A DNA stretch of 5,755 bases, from assembly GCA_021767985.1 (NCBI GenBank), contig JAASSH010000173.1:1-5755 (forward strand), read 5' to 3'. The first letter of the stretch is position 1. Each line of letters begins with the position of its first letter. Below are positions 1 to 5,755 of the stretch, one piece after another. The position numbers and the translations under genes were made by a program. The DNA comes from Gammaproteobacteria bacterium. Lineage in GTDB: Bacteria; Pseudomonadota; Gammaproteobacteria; GCA-001735895. The notes beneath the pieces were generated by a model. That model made no database searches. It was not told the DNA's origin and saw only the letters and a list, made by a program, of their open reading frames with translations.

Positions 1-1231
1 GCGCATAGACGGTGACGCGGTATTCGCCGTCGCCGAGGTTGTCAAACGCGAAGCCGCCGTTCAGGTCGGTGCGTTGCGATCGATAACTGCTGTGTTCGAT
101 TTCTCCCTGTCGAAACTTGCGATCCAGGGTAACCATCGCGTTACTCACGGCGATGCCGCTCGGGTCGCTAATCCAGCCGGACAGGTAGTAGTTGCCACGA
201 TCGACGATCAGCTTCAGGTTTTGATACTGGTTATCGGTAATCTCCAGGCCTGAAATCTTGAAGAACTCGGCCCCGCGCGTAGTCAGGCTGACTTCACCCA
301 GCGGAAAATTGCGTAGCGTGAAGAACCCGGAGCTATCGCTTAAGATTTTGCGGCTGTGAGTGCCGGTTGTGACGTTGCTGATGAACATTTCGTAGTCCGG
401 GACCGGTGTCGAGCTGCGGTCCAGAATCATGCCGTCGATGTCGACGAAGCTGAGCTTTTTCAACACGATGTTGATCTGCGCCGGGTTCTGCGTGACCCTG
501 AAATCGAGATCCTCGTAGTAGGGGTATTCCGGCGTCAGGTTAACCGAAAATCTATAGGTTTCACCCGAGCGTACGCCCTCGAACTCGAAATTGCCGTTAC
601 TGTCGGAAAAGTCGGTCAGATAGAAACTGTCCCGGTTACGCGTATAACTCGCGCTTAGTTCGACACGGGCGCCTTCCAGTCCTATACCGTTTTCGTTACC
701 AACCCAGCCTTGCAGGTTGACCGAGTCGAGCGCGTCTTCAAGCTTGACATCAAGCTCGTAGATCGAGTCCTGCTGTAGTTCCTTTTGACCCAGCCTGAAG
801 CGTTTTCCATCGTAGCCGCGACGTAAAAAATGCAGCGTAGGGTAGCGATGCCGCGGCAGCTCGAGCCTTAGCCGGTAGACACCCTCGGAGTCGCTGCGGG
901 TGCTGGAAAAATAGCGTTCTTCCGCGATCAACGCGTTTTCGACGGGTTGCCCGTCGCTATCGAAAACGCGCCCGAAAATCTCCAGAATCTTGCGACCGCC
1001 GCGTTGCTCGGCGTGCCCCGAAGCCGTTTGCGATGTAACGCTAGGTACTGCCGGCGCTGTGCTGGCCGATTCGTTCGGAGCGATGCTGGAAGTATTCGAA
1101 ACCACCCCGGATTCGGGCTGCGGCATTTCGGGGGCGGGATCCTGAAGCAGGTTATAGGCAATCACCGTGTAGAGCGCGAGCGTGGACAACATGATTATTG
1201 CGATCGATACAATAAGTTGCCTGAGATTCAT
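1..1231 (-). CDS. Membrane-anchored protein with tandem carboxypeptidase regulatory-like repeats (C-terminus outside window)
   Basis: An uninterrupted frame of 410 codons runs from an ATG at 1231-1229 off the left edge, so the protein is partial. Residues 6-29 form one hydrophobic segment after a short N-terminus with one Arg, typical of an uncleaved signal anchor. Residues 30-80 are a Pro/Ser/Thr-rich spacer. Four repeats follow, starting near Gly87, Gly175, Gly267 and Gly352 (spacing 88, 92 and 85 residues). Each opens with a pattern like G-x-V/I-x-D/N...G-x-P/G-V/L-x-x-A and continues to a SD/TD-x-x-G-x-F/Y turn, as in CarboxypepD_reg-like beta-sandwich domains. I infer a cytoplasmic-membrane protein with a rod of Ig-like domains in the periplasm. 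The exact function is unknown; such domains usually bind proteins or sugars or act as spacers. The ATG has no clear Shine-Dalgarno sequence. An in-frame GTG at 1276-1274 would add 15 residues, and an in-frame stop lies further upstream. The coding frame is secure; the family assignment is moderately so. Confidence 0.85.
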   Translation of the reverse strand, partial: MNLRQLIVSIAIIMLSTLALYTVIAYNLLQDPAPEMPQPESGVVSNTSSIAPNESASTAPAVPSVTSQTASGHAEQRGGRKILEIFGRVFDSDGQPVENALIAEERYFSSTRSDSEGVYRLRLELPRHRYPTLHFLRRGYDGKRFRLGQKELQQDSIYELDVKLEDALDSVNLQGWVGNENGIGLEGARVELSASYTRNRDSFYLTDFSDSNGNFEFEGVRSGETYRFSVNLTPEYPYYEDLDFRVTQNPAQINIVLKKLSFVDIDGMILDRSSTPVPDYEMFISNVTTGTHSRKILSDSSGFFTLRNFPLGEVSLTTRGAEFFKISGLEITDNQYQNLKLIVDRGNYYLSGWISDPSGIAVSNAMVTLDRKFRQGEIEHSSYRSQRTDLNGGFAFDNLGDGEYRVTVYA

Positions 1232-1402
1232 GATGTCGATGATCCGGCGGGTCTCACCCGTAACAGACCTTAGCACGCGGTCGGATTCAACGATAGTTAA
1301 TGATCGAGTCGGCTAGCGGGGTCAGTCTCGCGAATTACCGGCTGCAATCGCAGGTTCCTGTCGAGCCCCCGCGCCGCGATTACCGCGCTTAGTAATGAAC
1401 AC

Positions 1403-1431
1403 TTCGAATGCGGCGCTCGATGTCATATAAT
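1403..1431 (+). promoter_or_regulatory. Candidate sigma70 promoter for the DsbA-REC-GGDEF gene
   Basis: A perfect TATAAT -10 box lies at 1426-1431. Exactly 17 bases upstream, at 1403-1408, TTCGAA is a weak -35 match (3 of 6 to TTGACA). Transcription would start near 1438, giving a leader of roughly 60 bases before the ATG at 1498. The -10 match and position are good. The weak -35 element suggests help from an activator or modest expression. This is a sequence match only. Confidence 0.5.
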
Positions 1432-1484
1432 CGCCCGCGGAGAGATGCGATTTAATCGTGAATAACCATAATAATTAAGAAACC

Positions 1485-1488
1485 AGGA
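1485..1488 (+). promoter_or_regulatory. Ribosome binding site of the DsbA-REC-GGDEF gene
   Basis: AGGA lies 9 bases before the ATG at 1498 and supports that start. It sits partly in the left arm of a short perfect inverted repeat (CCAGG-AAC-CCTGG, 1483-1495), which could weakly mask the site in the mRNA. Confidence 0.6.
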
Positions 1489-1497
1489 ACCCTGGGC

Positions 1498-3060
1498 ATG
1501 GGCAATGCATCACAAACAGGGGAGCAGCTCGACGAAAACGGTGCAGGGAATTTCATCGTTTACGCCGATTTTAACTGCCCTTTCTGTTACGCGTTAAATG
1601 AAAGTCTGCACGCGATGAACCTGGATCATCGGGTCGAGTTTCGCGCGGTGCAGCAAGCACCGACCGGTAGCAGTAGCGATACTGGTTTTGAAGTACTCAG
1701 CGAGCTTACCAGCGAGGTGGCCGAACTGCGTCGCCGCGCGCCGTCGATTCCTGTCAATGTGCCCCTGTTCCGTCCTAATACCGCCGCCGCCGCGGCGCTG
1801 GTAAATGCCGTTAACGATAAGGATCCCGTCAAGGCAGGGCTGCTGCGACGACAGGTTTACCGTGCGCTTTGGGTCGACGGGCGGGACATTTCCAGCACTG
1901 ATGTGCTGAACGGGCTGCTGCAGGAACTCGAGATCGAGCCTCCGGGGTCGGATGAGATGCATGACGGTGAACTGGTCAGCTGGCAGAACGAATGGGACGG
2001 CAATCCTGAATTCGAGCGCAGTATCCCAATTTTGATCAACGGCTGCGGCGAGACCGTGATCGGGTTTCCGCTCCAACCCGAGCTCGACTCGTTTCTGCAG
2101 ACCGGGTCGATGGTTTCAGATGGCAGCTTGACGGGGCTTGGCGAGCTGCAGGACAGGCAACGGATACTGGTGCTGGACAAGGACGTGCCGAGCCTGCAAA
2201 TGATTATCGGGCAAATGCAGGATGCGCAGGTCGAGATTGCGGAGGATTTTTCCAGCCTGGTGGCTTCGGCGGTGAATCGAGGCATGCCGGACCTGGTTAT
2301 CGTCGATACCGCGTTGCTGGGCGGTATCGACAGTACCGACTGGTGGCGTAATTCGACCGATTCCGACATCGAAACGGCGGTGCCGGTAATTTTCGTTTCC
2401 GACGACAAAACCACCGAAGCCGAGGTCGCTGCCTTCGAAGCGGGCGCGGCCGATTTTATCGCCAGGCCGTTCCACCCCAGGGTACTGCGGGCGCGTCTCA
2501 ATATGCATTTGCAGGCACGGCGTTCGCAGCAGCAACTCAACAATATCGCGCGTGTCGATGCCCTGACATCGGTTTGCAATCGCCGTGAGTTCGATTTGCG
2601 CCTGTTGTCGGAGTGGGGGCGCGGCGCTCGCGCGAGGCACAGTCTGGCCCTGTTGATGATCGATGTCGACAAGTTCAAGGAATACAACGATCACCTCGGA
2701 CATTTACGCGGCGACGAATGCCTGGTCGAAGTGGCCCGGATTTTGAGCGACTGTATGCAGCGCTCGGGCGATCTGATCGCGCGTTACGGCGGAGAAGAGT
2801 TCGTCGTGCTATTGCCAGAGGCAGATATGGAAGGCGCGATGAAGGTGGCCGAGGATTGCCACGGCGCGATCCAGGATGCAAAGATTCCGCACGTGACCTC
2901 GTCGGTGGCGCCTTACGTTACCGTCAGTATCGGGGTGGCGACGATGCAGCCGATCTATGAACAAAGCTGCACGCTGCTGGTCGAGCAGGCCGATATCGCG
3001 CTCTACCAGGCGAAACAGGGCGGTCGCAACCGGATTTGCAAATTCAATAACGGCGCCTAG
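1498..3060 (+). CDS. DsbA/FrnE-like thioredoxin domain - receiver - GGDEF diguanylate cyclase fusion
   Basis: This 520-residue protein is predicted to make cyclic-di-GMP from two GTP in the cytoplasm; no signal peptide or membrane segment is seen. Residues about 18-202 resemble DsbA-family proteins of the FrnE/2-hydroxychromene-2-carboxylate isomerase type: a beta strand leads into C27-P-F-C30, a helical insert carries the family-like ALWVDGRDIS stretch (123-132), and SIP (cis-Pro P177) precedes the last strands. Residues about 221-340 are a receiver domain with phosphoacceptor candidate D270 and S301. The usual acidic pair is D227-K228, and the conserved Lys is R323 in ARPF. Residues 328-353 form a helical linker. 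Residues about 354-516 are GGDEF: DALT (354-357), IDVDKFKEYND (388-398), GGEEF (431-435) and an inhibitory-site RxxD (R422, D425) five residues upstream of it. All cyclase motifs are intact, so activity is likely. Start choice rests on AGGA and the upstream TATAAT. The gene is probably monocistronic, ending 31 bases from the convergent hydrolase gene. The input signal is inferred to be redox state or a thiol ligand. Confidence 0.93.
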   Translation: MGNASQTGEQLDENGAGNFIVYADFNCPFCYALNESLHAMNLDHRVEFRAVQQAPTGSSSDTGFEVLSELTSEVAELRRRAPSIPVNVPLFRPNTAAAAALVNAVNDKDPVKAGLLRRQVYRALWVDGRDISSTDVLNGLLQELEIEPPGSDEMHDGELVSWQNEWDGNPEFERSIPILINGCGETVIGFPLQPELDSFLQTGSMVSDGSLTGLGELQDRQRILVLDKDVPSLQMIIGQMQDAQVEIAEDFSSLVASAVNRGMPDLVIVDTALLGGIDSTDWWRNSTDSDIETAVPVIFVSDDKTTEAEVAAFEAGAADFIARPFHPRVLRARLNMHLQARRSQQQLNNIARVDALTSVCNRREFDLRLLSEWGRGARARHSLALLMIDVDKFKEYNDHLGHLRGDECLVEVARILSDCMQRSGDLIARYGGEEFVVLLPEADMEGAMKVAEDCHGAIQDAKIPHVTSSVAPYVTVSIGVATMQPIYEQSCTLLVEQADIALYQAKQGGRNRICKFNNGA

Positions 3061-3091
3061 GCTGGTTGTTGATCAGGCGGCTGTCCTTTCC
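3061..3091. other. Short convergent intergenic gap
   Basis: Only 31 bases separate the stops of the cyclase gene and the convergent hydrolase gene. I see no GC-rich hairpin followed by a T-run on either strand. The only pairing noted is AGGCT (3059-3063) with AGCCT (3099-3103) across a 35-base loop, too weak to call a terminator. Read-through into antisense of the opposite gene is therefore possible. Confidence 0.5.
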
Positions 3092-4087
3092 CTAGAGTAG
3101 CCTGTCGAGCAGGTAATCCGCGATCCAGCTGCCCAGTCGAGGTTGTGCCAGGTAGCCGTAGGATTTGTGCGGATTGCGCTTTTCCCGTTTACGATTGCCG
3201 GCATGGGTAACCACTTCGAACGGATTGTGTAAATCGACGTAGTCGATACTGCGGAATTTTTTGTCGGCTGGGAACAGTTTCAGTTTGCGCATGGGCTGGT
3301 AAAAGATGTCGTGGAAATTCTTGTGGTGCGAAACGACATCGCCGAGGCAGGCATAGTTGTGCCAGCGCTCGATGTTGGTGGGAAACTGGCGCCGGCCATG
3401 ATCCTGGTGATGGCTGGCAAACAGCAGCTTTCTGACGGTCGGGTCGCCCAGCGGCGATCCCATGGTGACGAACATTGGAACCCGCTTGCGGTTGTACTTT
3501 TTGAATCCCTCGGTTTTGCGGTGGGCAAATCGCCACAATACGTCATAGCTGATAAAACTGCCCATACTGTGGGAAATAATTATGGGTTCGCGGCCCTCGT
3601 CCCAGGCCCGGCGCAACGCGTTCTCCAGTGGCGCGCGCATACGGTCCGCGATGTACTGGTCCTGGTCGTAAAGCTCGGTTTCGCGCAGGAAAGCGGTCAT
3701 GACGTCATCCTTGACGGTTAACGCGCCGGCCAGCAATTTTACCAGGTCGAGCCCACGATCCTTGAAAAAGCTGCCGACCTTTTCGCCCATGCCGACGTGA
3801 AATCGGTCCCGGGCTGCGCGCCGTTCGGCGATCACCTTGTCGACCTGGATTCCGAGTTTCTTGCAGTAAGCGGCATCGTCGGGAATATGATGCGGCACCG
3901 CATCGGCCCAGTACGCGGATTCGAAAACTCCGGGCTTGGCGTCGAGGCTTTTCGCCAGCTGGCGATGACTGACGCGGATGTTTTCGATCAGGGTCCGTTG
4001 CCACAGTTCGTGTGTGACATCGCGTGGCGGCTTCGACGCCAGGCCGTGGATCATGATTATTTTCTTGTTATCGAGATTAAGCGGCAT
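3092..4087 (-). CDS. Alpha/beta hydrolase (lipase/esterase-like serine hydrolase)
   Basis: This 331-residue protein has the marks of an alpha/beta-hydrolase fold. Near the N-terminus a hydrophobic strand (residues 9-13) ends in HGL (14-16), the usual oxyanion-hole region. EPIIISHSMGSF (167-178) is a nucleophile elbow with S174 as catalytic serine. D250 in CLGDVVSHH is the likely catalytic acid. H307 (NPHKSYGYL) is the likely catalytic histidine, with H295 as alternative. No signal peptide is seen, so action in the cytoplasm is expected. The fold resembles lipases and lecithinase-type acyl hydrolases, but the substrate cannot be read from sequence. The region between the oxyanion loop and the serine is long (about 160 residues) and could form a cap. 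The start is well supported by AGGAGG at 4098-4093. It lies 43 bases downstream of the methyltransferase gene on the same strand, probably in one transcript. Confidence 0.85.
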   Translation of the reverse strand: MPLNLDNKKIIMIHGLASKPPRDVTHELWQRTLIENIRVSHRQLAKSLDAKPGVFESAYWADAVPHHIPDDAAYCKKLGIQVDKVIAERRAARDRFHVGMGEKVGSFFKDRGLDLVKLLAGALTVKDDVMTAFLRETELYDQDQYIADRMRAPLENALRRAWDEGREPIIISHSMGSFISYDVLWRFAHRKTEGFKKYNRKRVPMFVTMGSPLGDPTVRKLLFASHHQDHGRRQFPTNIERWHNYACLGDVVSHHKNFHDIFYQPMRKLKLFPADKKFRSIDYVDLHNPFEVVTHAGNRKREKRNPHKSYGYLAQPRLGSWIADYLLDRLL

Positions 4088-4130
4088 GCTGTCCTCCTTT
4101 ACCAGGCCCGGATGGTTTATACGTTAGAAT
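4088..4130 (-). other. Intra-operon spacer between methyltransferase and hydrolase genes
   Basis: The spacer is 43 bases long and includes the hydrolase ribosome binding site. No terminator hairpin or obvious promoter is seen in it, which favours co-transcription of the two minus-strand genes. Confidence 0.5.
4093..4098 (-). promoter_or_regulatory. Strong ribosome binding site of the hydrolase gene
   Basis: On the minus strand AGGAGG (within AAAGGAGGA) lies 5 bases before the ATG at 4087. It is the strongest Shine-Dalgarno sequence in the window. It fixes the hydrolase start and suggests that this second gene of the pair is well translated. Confidence 0.85.
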
Positions 4131-5189
4131 CTAGCGTTGATCAATGGCCTGCGCGGCCTTGCAAAGATTGTCGAGCTTGGCCATCGCCAACTCGCGACCG
4201 AGCATCATCAAGCCGCAATCGGGCGCCGCCAGCAGTCGATCCGCATCGATGTGTCGCAGTGCCAGCTCGAGACGCTGTTTAATCTCATCGCTGGTTTCGA
4301 CCCTGCTGCTGGCGATGGTGACCATCCCGAGAATGACCGCGCTGCTGCTGAATTGCTCCAGCAGCGCGAGGTCGTTGAGGCAGTGGGCATCCTCGATCGA
4401 TACCTGGTCGATGCTCGAGCCGTCGACCGCGCGCGCCAGCTGAAAATAACAGTCGGGATCGGCCTTGTGGTAGGCTTCGTCGTCGATGTGACCCGGGTAA
4501 CCGCAACACATATGCATGACACGCGTTACCTCGGGGCCGAGGCCGTCGAAGCAGCGATCCAGGCATTCGATGCCAAACGCGAGTGCGTCATCGACCTTGC
4601 GTACGAACAAGGGCTCGTCGACCTGGATATAGCGGCAGCCGGCGGCTGCGAGTGCGCGAATTTCATAGTTGAGTGCGTCTGCCAGGTCGAAAGCGAGTTC
4701 ACGTTCGGTCCGGTACCAGGCGTTGGCCGTGGTGTCGATGATCGACAACGGCCCGGGTACGGTCAGTTTTACCGGGTGGTCGCTGAACTGCTGTGCGATC
4801 CTGAAATCGCGATCGAGAAAATGATTGCCGCGGGGTTCGATCCGAGCGCGGATAGTCGGCAGGTCGGCCACCGCTGCCCCGTTACGATGCACCTTGCGGG
4901 TCAGGTCGACGAAATCGATGCCTGCAAGGTTGCGACAGTGGTAATGGATGTAATTTTCACGGCGCTGTTCGCCATCGGTTGGAATATCGACGCCGCATGC
5001 GAGCTGGTCCTCGATTGCCGCGCGCGTTGCCTCGACCAGCAGTTCCTCGGCTACCTCGCCGGCACCGTCGTCGGTATAGGTGAAGGCGCGCGTAATGCCG
5101 GTATCCTGTTGCCCGGTTTCGGCGAAGTTCCCGATTTCGATATAGTCGGGTTTCGGATAGGCGCCGATGCAGGTCGTGCGTATGCTCAT
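4131..5189 (-). CDS. Short cobalamin-independent methionine synthase-like methyltransferase (MetE C-terminal domain family)
   Basis: This 352-residue protein matches the C-terminal catalytic barrel of MetE and lacks the N-terminal folate-binding half of the roughly 750-residue enzyme. The zinc and thiol-site ligands are all visible: H226 and C228 in MHMCCG, E266 in SIEDAHC, and C325 in APDCGL. Other family marks are TTCIGAYPKP (5-14), TDGEQRREN (71-79), and IQVDEP (188-193), whose D191 corresponds to the Asp that holds the homocysteine amino group in MetE. The Ser of the MetE IGSFP motif is Ala10 here. The usual role is methyl transfer to the thiol of homocysteine, making methionine. Short forms of this family are known to take methyl groups from donors other than polyglutamyl methyl-folate, so donor and even acceptor are uncertain. 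The ATG at 5189 agrees with the family N-terminus, although no clear Shine-Dalgarno sequence precedes it. It is probably the first gene of an operon with the hydrolase. Confidence 0.88.
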   Translation of the reverse strand: MSIRTTCIGAYPKPDYIEIGNFAETGQQDTGITRAFTYTDDGAGEVAEELLVEATRAAIEDQLACGVDIPTDGEQRRENYIHYHCRNLAGIDFVDLTRKVHRNGAAVADLPTIRARIEPRGNHFLDRDFRIAQQFSDHPVKLTVPGPLSIIDTTANAWYRTERELAFDLADALNYEIRALAAAGCRYIQVDEPLFVRKVDDALAFGIECLDRCFDGLGPEVTRVMHMCCGYPGHIDDEAYHKADPDCYFQLARAVDGSSIDQVSIEDAHCLNDLALLEQFSSSAVILGMVTIASSRVETSDEIKQRLELALRHIDADRLLAAPDCGLMMLGRELAMAKLDNLCKAAQAIDQR

Positions 5190-5251
5190 GCGTGCATGAT
5201 AAGTTAATCTGCGCCAGATAAAAGCATAAATAGCCGGCCCGGGCTGGTAAA
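5190..5251. other. Divergent intergenic region between methyltransferase and sirtuin genes
   Basis: About 62 bases separate two divergent starts. It holds an AT-rich part (5209-5232) and a GC-rich part (5233-5247), and must contain or overlap the promoters of both genes. No perfect operator palindrome longer than the GC-rich GCCGGC and CCCGGG elements was found. Confidence 0.5.
5223..5251 (-). promoter_or_regulatory. Weak candidate promoter for the methyltransferase-hydrolase operon
   Basis: On the minus strand TTTACC (5251-5246) is a 4-of-6 match to the -35 consensus. TATGCT (5228-5223) is a 4-of-6 match to -10, with a 17-base spacer. Transcription would start near 5216, leaving a leader of about 27 bases. 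The -35 part abuts the sirtuin start codon. The match is modest and could be chance. Confidence 0.3.
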
Positions 5252-5755
5252 ATGCCGCTCATGTTCGATCCGCTAATCGACTTTTTTTCGGAGCACCAGT
5301 CTATCTTCGTGCTAACCGGGGCAGGTGTCAGCACGGCATCGGGAATACCGGATTATCGCGACGAAAAAGGCGCCTGGAAACACAGCAAGCCGATGGAATA
5401 TCGGGATTTCGTCGCCACCCACGAGGCGCGGCAGCGCTACTGGGCGCGTTCCTTTATCGGCTGGCAGCGATTCAGGCATGCGAAACCCAACCAGACGCAT
5501 GTTGCGCTGGCCCGCCTGGAGCAGCAGGGATGGCTGGCGCACACCGTAACCCAGAACGTCGACGGCCTGCATCAGCGCGCCGGCAGTCGGCAGCTTACCG
5601 AGCTGCACGGTTCGCTCGACAGTGTCGAATGCCTGGGCTGTGGTGCGATAATTCCGCGGGCGATGATGCAACAGCGACTGCGGGCGGCAAACCCGGAGCT
5701 GGCTTACCTGTCGGCGCAGGTCAAACCGGATGGCGACGCCGATCTTAACGGTTAC
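5252..5755 (+). CDS. Sirtuin, NAD-dependent protein deacylase (C-terminus outside window)
   Basis: An open frame of 168 codons runs off the right edge; sirtuins are usually about 240-290 residues, so roughly 60 percent is visible. Counting from the ATG at 5252, the NAD-binding motif is TGAGVSTASGIPDYR (22-36), the second motif is TQNVDGLH (100-107), catalytic His119 lies in ELHG, and C127-x-x-C130 is the first zinc-binding pair. The second pair lies beyond the window. The enzyme removes acyl groups from protein lysines using NAD, giving nicotinamide and O-acyl-ADP-ribose. The IPDYR motif resembles the class II (SIRT4-like) sirtuins more than the FRG/FR type of CobB. It acts in the cytoplasm; no signal peptide is seen. 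An in-frame ATG at 5261 is an equally possible start, as neither has a strong Shine-Dalgarno sequence. It is divergent from the methyltransferase gene. Confidence 0.93.
   Translation, partial: MPLMFDPLIDFFSEHQSIFVLTGAGVSTASGIPDYRDEKGAWKHSKPMEYRDFVATHEARQRYWARSFIGWQRFRHAKPNQTHVALARLEQQGWLAHTVTQNVDGLHQRAGSRQLTELHGSLDSVECLGCGAIIPRAMMQQRLRAANPELAYLSAQVKPDGDADLNGY

Larger units (their letters stand above)
1232..1497. other. Divergent intergenic region
   Basis: This gap of about 266 bases separates the leftward repeat-protein gene from the rightward diguanylate cyclase gene, so it should hold promoters for both. A good candidate exists only for the rightward gene. On the minus strand I see no convincing -35/-10 pair. 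The stretch 1451-1480 is strongly AT-rich compared with its surroundings and would form an unstructured leader just before the cyclase ribosome binding site. No RNA gene or open frame of note was recognised. Confidence 0.6.

Noticed and set aside
356..1273. Plus-strand frames of about 100 codons (356-658 and 947-1273) in the left region
   Set aside because: They lie antisense to an uninterrupted 410-codon frame with a signal anchor and repeated beta-sandwich motifs, and they show no motif or ribosome binding site.
1458..1478. Short leader peptide GTG-AAT-AAC-CAT-AAT-AAT-TAA upstream of the cyclase
   Set aside because: It has only six codons, no ribosome binding site and no regulatory codon run; it is probably just AT-rich leader sequence.
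1857..2687. A minus-strand open frame of 276 codons, with shorter ones, opposite the cyclase gene
   Set aside because: Its translation is rich in Ser, Arg and Cys with no recognisable domain. The plus strand encodes three clear domains over the same bases.
3058..3103. AGGCT/AGCCT inverted repeat between the convergent genes as a terminator
   Set aside because: The stem is only 5 base pairs with a 35-base loop and no T-run on either side.
4137..5207. A plus-strand open frame of 356 codons covering the whole methyltransferase gene on the other strand
   Set aside because: The minus-strand frame has all zinc ligands and other MetE family motifs. The plus-strand translation shows no family motif, and such long antisense frames are common opposite GC-rich genes.
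5312..5671. A minus-strand open frame of 119 codons at the right end
   Set aside because: The plus strand here encodes unmistakable sirtuin motifs (TGAG, QNVDGLH, ELHG, CxxC).

Overview
The window suggests a GC-rich Proteobacterium, most probably a gammaproteobacterium. This rests on the style of the proteins (a GGDEF enzyme with a receiver domain, a short MetE-like methyltransferase, a sirtuin), on AGGA/AGGAGG ribosome binding sites and on one sigma70-like promoter. No rRNA, tRNA, IS element, CRISPR array or phage gene is visible, so neither the lineage nor any mobile origin can be fixed. The region is densely coding: five protein genes, two of them cut by the window edges, with no gene-free stretch longer than about 270 bases.

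Layout. (1) Positions 1-1231, minus strand: the N-terminal 410 residues of a membrane-anchored protein with four tandem carboxypeptidase-regulatory-like (Ig-like beta-sandwich) repeats. Its C-terminus lies beyond the left edge. (2) Positions 1232-1497: a divergent intergenic region with a perfect TATAAT box serving the rightward gene. (3) Positions 1498-3060, plus strand: the most notable gene, a 520-residue fusion of a DsbA/FrnE-type thioredoxin-fold domain with a CPFC motif, a receiver domain with altered active-site residues, and an apparently intact GGEEF diguanylate cyclase domain. (4) Positions 4087-3092, minus strand: a cytoplasmic alpha/beta hydrolase with an SHSMG nucleophile elbow, convergent with the cyclase gene. 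(5) Positions 5189-4131, minus strand: a short cobalamin-independent methionine-synthase-like methyltransferase, 43 bases upstream of the hydrolase and probably co-transcribed with it. (6) Positions 5252-5755, plus strand: the N-terminal part of a sirtuin (NAD-dependent deacylase), divergent from the methyltransferase and cut by the right edge.

How the parts may work together. The fusion protein plausibly couples thiol/disulfide state or a thiol-containing ligand in the cytoplasm to cyclic-di-GMP synthesis; this is inference from domain architecture. The methyltransferase and hydrolase look like an operon, but no shared pathway is evident. The sirtuin and the repeat protein are neighbours without a demonstrable functional link to the rest.
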